Assembly (NCBI GenBank): GCA_963691705.1
Contig: OY829545.1
Location: 55,468,192-55,532,191 of the forward strand
DNA: 64,000 nucleotides
Direction of reading: 5' to 3'
Origin: Viola odorata
Taxonomy: Eukaryota > Streptophyta > Magnoliopsida > Malpighiales > Violaceae
Both the position numbers and the translations under genes were made by a program. Of the stretch, positions 12,301-22,900 are shown piece by piece. Under the pieces are notes generated by a model. That model saw only the letters and a list, made by a program, of their open reading frames with translations. It was not told where the DNA came from and did no database searches. Position 1 is the first letter of the stretch; each line of letters opens with the position of its first letter.

Positions 12301-14120
12301 ACAACGACTGAAACAGTATAAATTAGCAGGATAATTCACTAAAAGACAAACCATTGCATTTCACTCACTTACACTAATAACATTGTTTAAATAACAGAAA
12401 AACAAATGCATTATACTTCATAAAATTTCAAATTCAAATAAATTGCAAAGAAATGCATTAGTCTCTTTAACAAAAAACCTAGCAAACCCAAGGGGGCGCA
12501 GATGAGTTGGCAAGGAACTCTTCTGACTTAACCAAGGTCTCGAGTTCAAGCCTTGGGAACAGAGCTGCTTTAAAAGCACTGGGGAGGGTCCGCCCCCTGA
12601 AAAGGGCCTACAGAACCTGAATACGGATAAGCCAGCCAGTGGATTGGATTACCGGGTGGTAAACCAAAAAAAAAAAGACCTAGCAAATAGATGGATATAG
12701 TAATATATTCTCATGAGTAGTGATGTCGAAGATATAATATCCAAATTGTAGAAGGAAAATTATGACAACGTAATGCCTTAGTCACTTGATTATCATCATT
12801 CCAAGGCGCGCTCTTTTAATAGCTACAAAGATAATGACACATATAACCTTTAAATTCTACTAATATTCCTTTCGCGCCTACCTCATAGCTTCACTTGAGT
12901 TAGCAAGATCTTTAGAAAGTAGTCGTGTACATCTAGCTTCCCATTCAACGACTCTTTTTCAAGTCCCCCTGCTTGAAGTACATATAGTTTATATAGATAT
13001 TACCTCTTAACTTAGTCTGTTGTTGGTTTAGGAAAATACTGCATAATGGCAGCCTATTTTGGAGTCAGCTTAACAGCTTGTAAGCACCTTGCACCTCTAA
13101 CTCTAAATAGATGGATCCACAAGAATTCAATTTAGGTTGATAGTAAAAAAATAGCACCAGGGTAGCATTCCAGTCTAATGGGCACAAGAAATTCACCTTC
13201 ACTTTTGTTAGTCATTGATTGTTTAACATTTCTCTTAAACAAAAATCAACCATAAGACTACACCCATTTACAACTGAAACAAAATGCACAAAGGCATACT
13301 CATCAAACTACGCCTAGCATACTGATAATTGACCCTATTAGCGCAGAACTTATTGTCATAAGATTTGAATAAGAATACAGCACGAAATGGAGAAGGCAAA
13401 AGAACGCCTTACCTGGTGAACCAATGCAACTGTAGGTGCAAGAAAGACGCACACACTCCTCTGAGGTTCTCTTATCAAGTGACCCAACCCATTTATAAGC
13501 AGCACAGCTATATGTGTCTTCCCGCATCCTGTTCCCAAATACACAATGATGTTCTCCTCCATGGCTTTTTCACATAGCTCCAATTGATACCTAAAACAAA
13601 AAGGCATACAAATTTGTCCCCATACTCGCATGAATTACTTGAATATACAATTCCTCCACATTTAAAACCAGAAATGAAACAAACACAGATATTTACTCAG
13701 CAAAAGAAAACACAGCAACTGATCTAGATATATAAATTTCAACCAATGCAGCTGTTAACTAACCTACCAAAAGGCTCCAAAATTAAAAACACAATTCTCT
13801 GTTTTCTACATTTTCTCAAAAACCAAACAGAAAGCCACTTCCTACAACCATTAATTGCACAGAAATAAACTTACACAAAACAACAAAGCAGCCAAGCCCC
13901 CCATGAGAAAACCAACAAAACTACTCTGGCCAATTTTTTTAACGTTTAAATAAAATAAATAAATAAAAAGCAGCGGAACAAGGTAACGAGCATACGCTCT
14001 CGCCATTTTCCTGGGATCTTTCTCAGCTTTTTGAGGAACGATCACGGAGGTGGAAGTAGAACAGGCGCTGGAGCTCCCAAAGGAGATAATAGCATCAGGG
14101 ACTTCACCGTCCGGTGGCAT
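325..14120 (-). CDS. DCL4: Endoribonuclease Dicer-like 4 (DCL4), 5' part, 16 exons
   Basis: Plant Dicer that cuts long dsRNA into 21-nt siRNAs (tasiRNA, antiviral and transgene silencing), in the nucleus with a DRB4-type partner; this role is family knowledge. Exons on the minus strand: 14120-13996, 13590-13413, 12105-11995, 11628-11488, 11364-11292, 8897-8833, 7742-7599, 7520-7383, 7266-7128, 6891-6795, 6086-5894, 1983-1823, 1739-1533, 1459-1200, 1104-830, 809-325. All have AG/GT borders and compatible phases, giving about 930 residues. Visible parts: Walker A GTGCGKT (about 61-67), DECH box with DECHH (about 167), helicase C domain ending in QSRGRARM (about 504), DUF283 (about 565-655), and the start of PAZ (after about 850). 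The sequence follows DCL4 rather than DCL2 or DCL1 ([26 protein letters not shown]). The start at 14120 is the first true ATG in frame. The RNase III and dsRBD exons are outside the window. The 3.9-kb intron at 1984-5893 holds a copia element. Confidence 0.93.
1984..3049 (-). other. DCL4 intron sequence between exon and retroelement
   Basis: Non-coding intron DNA between the exon at 1823-1983 and the retroelement. A minus-strand open frame at 2762-3034 encodes about 90 residues. I do not recognise it, it has no splice link to DCL4, and I leave it as unproven. Confidence 0.6.
3050..3216 (+). repeat. 5' LTR of copia element 1
   Basis: A 167-bp direct repeat, near-identical to 5562-5728. The two mismatches are a T/C in the short TATA-rich stretch and a G/T close to the 3' end. 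Near identity indicates a fairly recent insertion. Confidence 0.95.
3296..3893 (+). pseudogene. Broken gag of copia element 1
   Basis: Two overlapping frames (3296-3658 and 3597-3893) together resemble the plant copia gag (UBN2/retrotran_gag type) and align with the gag of element 2 at 35402-36364. A one-base frameshift around 3590 separates them. The reading stops at 3891-3893, before any zinc knuckle, because the gag 3' end, the protease and the first part of integrase are deleted. Confidence 0.85.
3894..4357 (+). pseudogene. Integrase core remnant of copia element 1
   Basis: Contains the rve core with HSDVWGP, a kept second catalytic Asp (codon 4149-4151, within RSDNAKDYF) and the NGVAERKN motif. 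It lacks the upstream zinc-finger region and runs straight into RT sequence after about 4290, so the integrase C-terminus and the start of RT are deleted. Confidence 0.85.
4351..5554 (+). pseudogene. RT and RNase H remnant of copia element 1
   Basis: The RT_2 (Ty1/copia reverse transcriptase) C-terminal half has its YVDD active site at 4607-4618, followed by the linker and RNase HI domain (ADYAGS, SSAESEF). An in-frame TGA at 4481-4483 interrupts the RT just before PRAWFGRF. The 345-codon open frame from 4517 to 5554 is otherwise intact, but the N-terminal half of RT, with its first catalytic Asp, is gone. Confidence 0.88.
5562..5728 (+). repeat. 3' LTR of copia element 1
   Basis: Partner of the LTR at 3050-3216, preceded by the polypurine tract at about 5551-5561 and followed by the CAAAT target duplication. 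Confidence 0.95.
7991..8282. repeat. 73-bp tandem repeat, four copies
   Basis: Copies start at 7991, 8064, 8137 and 8210, exactly 73 bp apart. Each carries CAAATATGAAGGATT near its start and GGGAGAATT near its end. A degenerate fifth copy seems to continue to about 8335. It lies in the DCL4 intron between exons 8897-8833 and 7742-7599. It has no open frame and looks like an intronic minisatellite. Confidence 0.88.
8898..11291 (-). other. Large DCL4 intron without recognised content
   Basis: A 2.4-kb intron between the exon ending in VVGKG and the exon starting ASSPEN. It is AT-rich with no exon-like conserved frame. A short TA run is at about 11262-11282. Open frames here (for example about 10141-10431) have no family similarity that I can see. 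Confidence 0.7.
12477..12687 (+). mobile_element. tRNA-derived SINE in a DCL4 intron
   Basis: The element body at 12487-12677 (about 190 bp) is flanked by a perfect 10-bp target duplication, ACCTAGCAAA (12477-12486 and 12678-12687). It begins GGGGGCGCAGATGAGTTGG, resembling a tRNA 5' end with A box, has a B-box-like GAGTTCAAGCC at 12542-12552, and ends in an A-rich tail. These are the hallmarks of a Pol III SINE. The exact family was not identified. Confidence 0.88.
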
Positions 14121-14306
14121 GGCGCAATGCAGAGGCACGTGAAGCAGCAAGAACTACGAAATGGGTTGTTACGGTCCGTTTAGGTGGTATCGTTGCTTTG
14201 ATCGCCAGTGCGCAAAGTACCAGCAGCGCCCAGGTTTTAGCAGAATCAGGGGAAACAGCAGTGAAGAGAGTTGTACCGTTTTCTTTTTTTGGTCACCTAA
14301 ATATAA

Positions 14307-14315
14307 TTTTATATA
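14307..14315 (-). promoter_or_regulatory. Candidate DCL4 TATA box
   Basis: Minus-strand TATATAAAA lies about 190 bp upstream of the DCL4 ATG at 14120. The spacing fits a 5' leader of roughly 150 nt. This is inferred from the sequence only. Confidence 0.4.
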
Positions 14316-14441
14316 TGTAACTTCGCAAGGAAGAATTAAGAAAGCGAGCGTCGACTACTTCGGTGAGGAGTTAAGTATCCACGCTGGGTCAAAGTCTTGG
14401 GAACCTAGTCAATGGAATATAATATTAACATTAGATTGAAG

Positions 14442-14640
14442 TCTTCTAATTTTCTCTTGAATATAACCAGTCATGTTAGAAAAATCTGAACCGTTTAATA
14501 AAATTGACCACTTGTTGAATTTCATTGACTGGTCAACTCATTAATGACTTGAATTTTTGATCTCATTCGTCCAATTTTATTGAACGATTCAGATTCTTCT
14601 AACATGACTGGTCTCATGTTTTAAAAAAATTAGAGGAGCC
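14442..14640. repeat. Inverted repeat (foldback/MITE-like)
   Basis: Core arms of 40 nt at 14467-14506 and 14572-14611 match with three mismatches as reverse complements (CCAGTCATGTTAGA...). Looser pairing continues outward to about 14442 and 14640 (TCTTCTAATTTTCTC versus its partner). No clear target duplication was found. Confidence 0.75.
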
Positions 14641-15362
14641 GAATCCATTAATATTAATATGGTCTCTAATAAAAACCTCACAATTTATTTTTTGTTTTTT
14701 TCTATTACTAATAAAAAAATAATTAATATGATCTCTAATATAATATTATTTTTTTTGTTTATGTGATAGTTTTATCTTTTTGTATGTATTTGTTTTTATT
14801 TTTTAGCGAATTATTAAATATCTAAAAGTATGACAAACCCACATATTAGAGTCATAAGTCATAGCCCACGATAGAGTAGCACATAAAACCTACCCGCCAC
14901 TCTTTAACTTATTAGCGCACATTATTATTCTTATTGAATAGGAATATGTATTTATACTTCAAATTTTCCTTAACCACTCGGTGTTAAAAAAATTAATTTT
15001 TCACATGTTCTTTAAATTCTACTAATATAAGTAGTTAAGAATTTCAAAAAAATATATTATTTAATATAACGATAAACTCTTACTAGCTACTCATTACATG
15101 TATGTTATTGTTATACTAGATTAGGAAATGTAAAATTCAAAGTTAAAAATTGTTTGCTAAATAAAGAAATAGAATATGTACCAAAATGATGTTGATATTA
15201 TTTTCTCTTGTATTGTTTTAGGTTAGTAATTTTAATTAGTCTTTGTTTTAATTAATGGTTATATTATGCTCAATTAAATGTAAAAGTTAAAATTAGATTT
15301 TTTTTTCTTCGTTAGAAATAAATAGAATATGTATAAGAAATAAATTTTTTGTGTGTTTTGTG

Positions 15363-16875
15363 TAGAGAAGGCAATTTCGCCAGCGGATATAGATATTCGT
15401 TCAATATCCACAATTGTGGGTGGGTATTACCCGCACATTATGGGTATTTTACAGGTATGGATAGTGTTACTCGTTTCAATACCTGCACTAAATATCCGCA
15501 ATATATATAATATAATTTTTTATACAAAACAGTGACAACGTCATTTTGACAATAAATCCAACAGGAAGGTTTTTAGGGCAGACCATTACAGCAACAAAAC
15601 CGCTCTCTTTGTGTCTCTTGCAGCTCTCTCTCTTTCTCTCGTAGTCTTCGCAGCCAACACACGATAGTTACTGAAGTTTGCAGGACTTCGGACTATCAAG
15701 CGTGTTGAATAAACATTGCAAGATCTTGGGGTTTGTTTCCTGAATCCTTGATGCTGTTTTTCCTTGTTATCCAGTTCAAAATTGTTTTAATCATGTATTC
15801 TGGTTGCTTTGAAGTTAATTTTAGATTTTATTGTCGGAGGTTTTTTGTGGGTTTAAGAGAGAATTCCTCTAGCTTGTCTTATTTTTGAAAAAAATAAGAG
15901 ATTTTTTTTGGCTTTTATAGAACTGAAAAACTTATCCTTTTGATCTAGTAAATATTTTATTTTTGGCTAATGTAATTCAGTTCCCTCGCAGTGATTTAAA
16001 GCTTAACCTCAATAATATGAATTATCTTGTGCAAGAGTATAAGTTGAGATTAAATTTTTTGACAATTATACCTGGTAGTTTTCTTTTACTGAATATTAAG
16101 TTTTACTGTGATAGATACATTCCATGAGGTAGTGCTTCTCCTATGAATGAAGGATGACACATAAATTGTTGCATAATATGGTGATTGTATCATTACAAGT
16201 ATCACACATACAAGATCATAATATAATGGTTTATTTTTTGCCGAGCCAGGTATCCCTCCCTGGTTTAAAATATTAGTAACTAGTTCTATTCCCCTTACTA
16301 CATAAGGTTCATCCCTTCATTATGTATTTCTCACTTCATTAAATCATTTTATTGCTCCTTTTATTATTCTTTTTGAGAAATCAAATATAATACCATGAAT
16401 TTTCCTTTAACAAGTTAGTTTAAAACCAAGAGTGCCAACAAAAGCTATTTGTGTAGAGCATCTTAAATTAAGAAAAGAAATATTGACACTACTGAATCTC
16501 AAAAAATAAGTAAGATTCACATTTGGTCGATGACTAAATGGGAGAAAGTGAGGATGATATAATGAGGATGAAAATGACGAGCGTAATGTTGGATTATTTT
16601 TGGTATCATGTAGCTGCCAATTTTTTAATTAAATTGTATTTTCTTATGAATTATTATTTCTTTATTGGATTATTATGTTGGATTAGTGTATCGTATTATT
16701 ATGTGGTATTGTTATTAAATTAGATTGATTTTTATATATATATATTAATTTGATTGAAATTTAAAATTCAATCAAATTTGCAGGTATTCGCGGGTACAAT
16801 TACTCTTCCTTTACCGCTGCATATGGATGCGGGTGCGGGTATGGATAGTGCTTACCCGCCCTATTGCCATCCTTA
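15363..16875. mobile_element. Possible hAT-like non-autonomous element
   Basis: The right end reads ATTGCCATCCTTA and the left end TAGAGAAGGCAAT, imperfect inverted ends (9 of 13). Near-duplicate 8-mers, GTTTTGTG at 15355-15362 and GTTTCGTG at 16876-16883, flank them. Subterminal GGGTATTACCCGC and GCGGGTACAATTACTC patterns are typical of plant hAT ends. No transposase is visible inside. An alternative is chance similarity of GC-rich ends. Confidence 0.5.
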
Positions 16876-18064
16876 GTTTCGTGTTGCTTCAAAATAACAA
16901 TTTTAATAAATTTGCATTTCAATTAATTTTATTTTTATCATTTTATTTTCTCCATATTTGACGTGTTAAAGAAATTGATCAATGGGTTAAGATCTGATTA
17001 AATAATTAACAAACTATATTACTTTCTTCATATTCTCTCTGTTTTGGATTAATTGATACTTTCCTACGGATTCTTTGTTCTCAATTAATTGTAATTTTGA
17101 GTTTTCCAACACACTTTTTTTGCAACATTACGAAAGGACCCTCTCCCTTTAATTTTATTTACAAACGCTGCCCTTCATTTCTCTCTTTTCTTTCCTTCTT
17201 TTTTTCCTTTTTGGCCGCAACCCTCACTTTCCTCTCTTCTCTTTTCTTTCTTTCTTTCTTTTTTTTTCTTTTTTTTTCTTTTCTTTTCTCAGCAACGACG
17301 ACGACGATTGAGGAGGGTGAGAGTGATGTGTGTAATTCAGCGACAGTGGTGGGTTTGATGGTGGTGAATGCGGTTTTGGTGGTTGGGTTCGGTGGTGGAT
17401 GTGATTTTGGTAGCTGAGTTCGTAGATCGTGGCAGTGGGTGATGGTGAGATAGTGATGGTATGGTGATGATGGTGGTGGGTTTGGTGATGGGTATGTGAC
17501 GGAGAGGGTGATGGGTTTGGTGTCGGCGGTGTAGCTTGTGGGTATGGCCGGTTTGGACAGTGATGAAGAGAAGGAGGGTGAGTGATGCATGTAGATTGTT
17601 TGAAAACTAGGAGTAAAGTGAAACAAAAAATAATAAAATATTAAAAAAAAAAGAACCTTAAAACTCCCTACTATTCCAAAACGTCATATATTTAGAAACA
17701 TCGAAAACAGTATGGATGAGTTTGAATTAAAATTCGATTGATTAATCCAAAATCATGTATAATATGAAAAGTGATATTTAGAAAAAGAATAATTACAATA
17801 ATTGAGATATTTCGTATAAGTAATTCACGTTTTTTTATACAAAATTAGCAATTTATTTAGTTTTTGGTAAGTTGCAGAAATATATATATAAATTAATAAA
17901 TATTTTGGTACAAATCTCTAAATCTTTTTTTTTCTAAACCTGCCGAAAGAATCAATAAATACAAAAGAAAATCCGCGTCACTGTTCCGAATATATTTCTG
18001 TCAGTGTTCATCTTTTCATTGATTTTTTCGCACGTGAAATATCGGTGTTGGAAAGGAGTCCGCG

Positions 18065-18073
18065 TATAAAAAA
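18065..18073 (+). promoter_or_regulatory. Candidate TATA box of UROS-like gene
   Basis: TATAAAAAA lies 102-110 bp upstream of the preferred ATG at 18175. It would give a start site near 18095-18100, so the upstream in-frame ATG at 18109 would be just inside the mRNA. Confidence 0.4.
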
Positions 18074-18174
18074 ATATGAAGTGAACGTATTTTATTGTTA
18101 TTAACCGTATGTACAAAAATAGAAAAGAAAAAGAGTTTGTAACTAGACGTCCGTATACCCGCCGGCCACCACCC

Positions 18175-19038
18175 ATGACCGCCGTCAACCCCGCAGTAGC
18201 CTTCACCACTCCGCGAAGCTACGCCGACAGACTCTCCCATCTCTTAACTCTCAAGTCCCTGACTCCCATATGGTGCCCCACTATCACCATCCAATCCACT
18301 CCTCAAACCCTCTCCTCATTATCACTTCATCTCTCCCCTCAGTCCCTGCCCCTCCTCTCCGCCATTGCCTTCCCCTCCCGCTCCGCCATCTCCGCCACCT
18401 CCACCGCACTTTCCCGCCTCACCACAACCTCCTCTCTCATACCTTCTACATCCGACCCCTTCATCCTGGCTGCACTTGGCAAAGATGCTGAATTAATAGA
18501 CATTAATTTCCTCCTAAAATTTTGCGGGAATAACATAAGCAATTTGAATAGGGTTAGGGTTTTGGTTCCTGAAATTGCCACCCCTAGTGGTTTAGTTACT
18601 TCCCTTGGAGCGGGGCAGGGTCGGCGGGTGTTATGTCCAGTCCCAAAAGTTGTGGGATTGGAAGAGCCTCCGGTTGTTCCCAATTTCTTAAGAGAATTGG
18701 AGAATAATGGGTGGGTTCCGATCAGGGTCAATGCGTACGAGACGCGGTGGCTGGGGCCCACATGTGTGGAGGAGATTGTTAATAAGGAGGGATTAGTGCT
18801 GGGCGCAATTGTGTTTACAAGCACTGGGGAAGTTGAGGGGTTTGTGAAGAGCATGAAGGAGTATGGATGGGATTGGAGGGATGTGAGGAGGAAGTGGCCA
18901 GGCTTAGTGGTGGCAGCTCATGGGCCGGTGACGGCAGAAGGGGCAGAGAGGTTGGGTGTGGATGTGGATGTTGTTAGTGACAAGTTTGGGAGTTTTGAAG
19001 GAGTTGTGGAAGCTGTGGATATGAGGATAAGAGGTTAG
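18175..19038 (+). CDS. Uroporphyrinogen-III synthase-like (HemD fold) protein
   Basis: Intronless, 287 residues from the ATG at 18175. The N-terminus (VAFTTPRSYADRL) and C-terminal half (IVFTSTGEVEGF, VVAAHGPVTAEGAERLG) match the HemD pattern of two alpha/beta lobes, in which the first strand ends in T-x-P-R and the second lobe carries the FTS and GxxTA motifs. True UROS cyclises hydroxymethylbilane to uroporphyrinogen III in plastids. This protein starts directly at the domain with no transit peptide, so it may be the cytosolic UROS-like paralogue of plants, and its activity is unknown. An in-frame ATG at 18109 would add 22 basic residues (RRPYTRRPPP); I prefer 18175 because family similarity begins there. 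Its base composition is GC-rich and C-rich near the start compared with its surroundings. Confidence 0.8.
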   Translation: MTAVNPAVAFTTPRSYADRLSHLLTLKSLTPIWCPTITIQSTPQTLSSLSLHLSPQSLPLLSAIAFPSRSAISATSTALSRLTTTSSLIPSTSDPFILAALGKDAELIDINFLLKFCGNNISNLNRVRVLVPEIATPSGLVTSLGAGQGRRVLCPVPKVVGLEEPPVVPNFLRELENNGWVPIRVNAYETRWLGPTCVEEIVNKEGLVLGAIVFTSTGEVEGFVKSMKEYGWDWRDVRRKWPGLVVAAHGPVTAEGAERLGVDVDVVSDKFGSFEGVVEAVDMRIRG

Positions 19039-19921
19039 GCCTTGTAAATTTAATATTTCAATGCAAGTCTTTCTTTGTTTACTGCATAGACTTTGGTTTC
19101 TTGAATGTTGCTTTTGATCTTGTAGTTACAGTAGATTGGTTTTAGTTCCATAACTTTGGTTTAGGACATTTGAACACTTGAAGCCTCATCTACAAGAAAC
19201 TGGTTTGCTATTGCTTTTTTTGTCCTGCTTAACCAAGAAAGAGAAACCTGCTGATAATCATGACAGAAAGAAGCTACCAATCACTGAAGACATAAAACAC
19301 TTCGTTTTATCAGGTTTTTACTTTGTTAAGCCCATCTTAGGCGGGTTATTGTCCTCCATAGTTCATTGTCACTCTTGTTGCTCTTTCCCAGTTTTCATTA
19401 CATGGTGGCTTTTTTTTTACGTGAGCTTCAACCATGAGAAAGGTTTCAACCTTCTGGTGAACTTTCACTGATTGCTCTCTTGTTGAGAACTTCTCTTGGC
19501 TTTCTACTTAACTCCCTGACTCCAAAATAACAGTTGGTGATGTGTTTACCAGGCAGTCTGCCTTGCTGTGATAGGACATCCACAAAAAAGATGCAGCTAC
19601 ATTCATGATAGTATTTTATGCAATGGACAATTGAACTTTATATTTTATAATGCTAACTGTTACACACGGAAAGGAAAAATTGTATTACAAGAGAGAAAAA
19701 GAACTCAACTCAAACTAGTTAATTTTATACATCACAAATTCTATAGGAGTAACGTACTTGTAGTTGAAAATATTACACCAGAAACCATTCTGGTAATCAC
19801 CACATAGAAAGGTTAAAAATGAGAACAAGTTCAAACTGGCACTCATATTGGCTAGCTACTTCTTATGTCTATCATGTCCATTGATCTGACATGTGAAATT
19901 GACTGTATTGCTCTGTTATCT
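19039..19921. other. 3' flanks of two convergent genes
   Basis: The UROS-like gene (plus) and the LRR pseudokinase (minus) converge here. The sequence holds their probable 3' UTRs. The small frames at 19178-19471 and 19568-19807 show no family features and start inside the likely UTR. Confidence 0.65.
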
Positions 19922-22900
19922 TTATAGAAACTTCGATCCTGATAAAAGCTTCAGTGCATCTTTCATAGATGGCCTATCAGCTGTCCTATTTCTTGTGCAC
20001 AGCATCGCGACTTGAAGAACCAGTTTCATCTCCTCTTGTGCTGAATCAGTAGAACCAGATTCATTCTCGCTTTTAATTTCTCTTAGAAGTACCTCCGTAG
20101 GCTTGTTCTGTATTCTGCTTCCCGCATTCGTTAGTCTACCATTAGTTAAGATTTCTAGAATAATCTCTCCGAAGTTGTATATATCCATGTAGATAGCCTC
20201 TTCTACTGTGCTGTCAAATTTTCCTGGGAAAATAAATTTAAACAAATGTTTACCACTGTTTTATTATCTTTGCATATAACTTAAACAATTTGTGTACTAG
20301 GACAGGTAAAATCTTTCTAGGTTGGGCCCCTCTAATTTTTTATATGCATACGTGTGGTAGAGTCGTAGACATTATTGTTCGACTAATTTTACATTGATAG
20401 AAGTTTAGTGAACGGAACTGTTCCTCTGTTTCATTCACGGCGTGAGTTGTTGCTGAATGGAATACAACAGAAAATCTTATGCAGGGTAATAACATGCCAA
20501 GAGCAGTTTTAAGAAAATGAAAATGAGATGGAATGAGTACCTGTTTCTCCCATGGTAGTTGTTGCTGGAGGTGAGTCTTTGGTATGCTCTGCCAGGTACT
20601 TGAATCCGAATTCAGCCAACTGGGGTTCCATGTTATCCTCAAACACTATGTTGCTTGAATTCAATTCTCCATGTGGTATCGCTGGATAACAGTCATGATG
20701 AAGGAAACATAGTCCCCTTGCAATTCCGATCATGAGTTTGTACTTGACCACCCAATCCCTCTTCATAGAGATTTTCTCTGCCAAATTCCCGTTGGGCGAG
20801 TAATCAGACAAGAGGTAAGCTAGATGCTTGTTGTAACAAAATCCCAGCAATCTCACCAAATTCTTGTGCCTAGCATTGCCCAATTGAGTTATAAACTGTG
20901 TGACAATCTTCATCGTCTTCACTTCAAATCCAATCTTTTTCACTGATACTGTTATTCCTGTAGGCAGAACCATTTTGCAAGATGAAGATGATGGTGGTTG
21001 CATTTTGTCCATCGATTCTGTGGAACTGAAGCTTCTTAAAACATCATTTGCTGTAAATTGAGGGAGTCCACTGAAAGAGACCATTTTCCATTGACCGTTA
21101 TTTCCCTTCCGGAAATAAAATATGCCCAAAGCTGCAGCTACAATGAACAGAATCAGTGCTGCACATAGTAGCAGAACCAATGTAGACTTCTTTGTGCCTT
21201 TGCTGCTGAATATAGAAATTGAAGCAGAACACGGTTGCAAAGGCACTCCACACAGCTTTGGGTTTCCCATATAAGCACTGCTACCCATCAATCTAAAAAC
21301 ATTGTTAGAGGGGATGGAGCCAGAGATATCATTAAATGACACATTGAAAAGTACTAAGCTTGAAGAATCTCCAAACTTCTCTGGTATTGGACCACTGAAG
21401 TGGTTATGTGATAAGTCTAGCATACTTAGAACATGAAGACTTGCAAGCTCCTCGGGTATATTACCAGTAAAATAATTCGTTGCTAAATCCAATTCCTCGA
21501 GAGCCTTGCAATTTGAAACACTTGCTGGGAAACCTCCTTCTAGATTGTTCATGTCTAACTCGATAACAGAAACAGATTTGCAGGACTTGAAAGGAGGAAG
21601 CTGGCCTGAGATATTGCAAGCTGACGCTGAGAAGTTTTGGAGAAGTGACAATGACCAAGTTTCTGGAGGGATCGTACCTCCAAGTGCTGGATTATTGGAG
21701 ATATTGAAGTACTGAAGCTGAGAAGCTTGAGAGATATCTCTCGGAATCCCACCAGTAAACTTGTTCATTGAGAGGTCCAAGTATGTCATATCAAGAAGAC
21801 GGCTGAATTTTAGAGGAATTTCACCTGAGAAGGAGTTGTCTTCAATTCGAAGGCGCACTAATGAAGAACAATTAGAGATGGATGGTGAAAGACTGCCCGA
21901 GAAGTTATTGGAGAACAGTATCAACTTGAAGAGCTGCCCTCCTGAACAAATATCTGGTGGAATGCTGCCGATGAAATTGTTGGTGGAAACGTCCAACCAT
22001 TTGAGCTTAAAATTCTTTCCCAAGTCGCGTGGAAGTGACCCAGAGAAGAAATTGCTCCATATAAGGAGAGTTTCCAGTGAAGGAAGCTGTGCAATGGCAT
22101 CCGGGACAGTGCCGTTCATTTCATTGTACATGAGACTCATCAACCTAAGATTCTTCAACTCTGCAAAACTTTCAGGTATAGGCCCAGAAAGTTGATTGTC
22201 AGAAAGATCTAAGCTTGTAAGTGGCGCGATTCTGCTGAATTCTGATGGAACCAATCCGCTGAGCTGGTTTCTGAAGAGAAACAATGACTCGAGCTTGGTG
22301 AGATTGGAGAGTTGGTTTGGTATTGATCCAGAGAGATTGGCACCAGCTATGTCGAGATACCGAAGCTCGCTCATGTTGCCCAGTTGCGACGGGATGCTTC
22401 CTTGGTAAGAATTATAGCCAATTTCCATGTGGGTCACTGTTTGGAGTTTTCCCAGTTCTGGTGGTATGTTGCCACTGAGGAAGTTACCAGCCAGATGAAG
22501 GAATTCAAGACTTTTGAAAGAACCATACTCTGATGGGATCGGCCCATTGAAGTAACTCCCAGCCAGATTCAGAATCTTTAGATTCTCCAGCTGGGAAACT
22601 CCAATGGGCAATGGCCCAGAAAAGCTGTTGCTGAATGCATCAAGCACGACTAGGTTATGAAGACCGGACACGGAATCCAGAAACCGGCCAGAGAAATTGT
22701 TTCTGCTGATATCCAAGATTGTTAGACTTGTGAGGTTAGAAATCCCTACTGGTAGCTGTCCAGAGAATGAATTAGAACTGAGGTTGAGATAAACAAGGTC
22801 AGTGAAGACACTAAACTGCTTCCCTGATAATTTTTTACTTCCAAGGTTCTTCATAGACAGGTCCAGAGAAGTAACAGCGGTCGAATTCTTGTTGCATTCG

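Larger units (their letters stand above)
14121..18174. other. Intergenic region, DCL4 to UROS-like gene
   Basis: The region between two divergently arranged genes. It holds the DCL4 promoter and leader, a foldback repeat (14442-14640), a hAT-like candidate (15363-16875), a pyrimidine-rich stretch at about 17190-17290 and a GGT-rich low-complexity stretch at about 17320-17560. The open frames in the last two are compositional and not convincing genes. Confidence 0.7.

Noticed and set aside
325..14120. Assignment as DCL2 instead of DCL4
   Set aside because: Antiviral Dicer 2 was the first thought, but the helicase motifs and the DUF283-to-PAZ sequence follow DCL4 closely and DCL2 poorly.
17030..17100. 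Possible Stowaway end (TTCTCTCTGTTTTGGATTAATTG)
   Set aside because: No matching inverted end with a TA duplication was found downstream.
17097..17626. Long open frames on both strands in a pyrimidine-rich stretch
   Set aside because: Composition is simple sequence (TTTCTTT and GGTGGT runs) and frames are open on both strands at once, so there is no evidence of a gene.
18339..18854. 171-codon minus-strand frame opposite the UROS-like gene
   Set aside because: A shadow of a GC-rich real gene on the other strand; no family similarity.
21761..22195. 144-codon plus-strand frame opposite the LRR gene
   Set aside because: A shadow frame of the repetitive LRR coding sequence.
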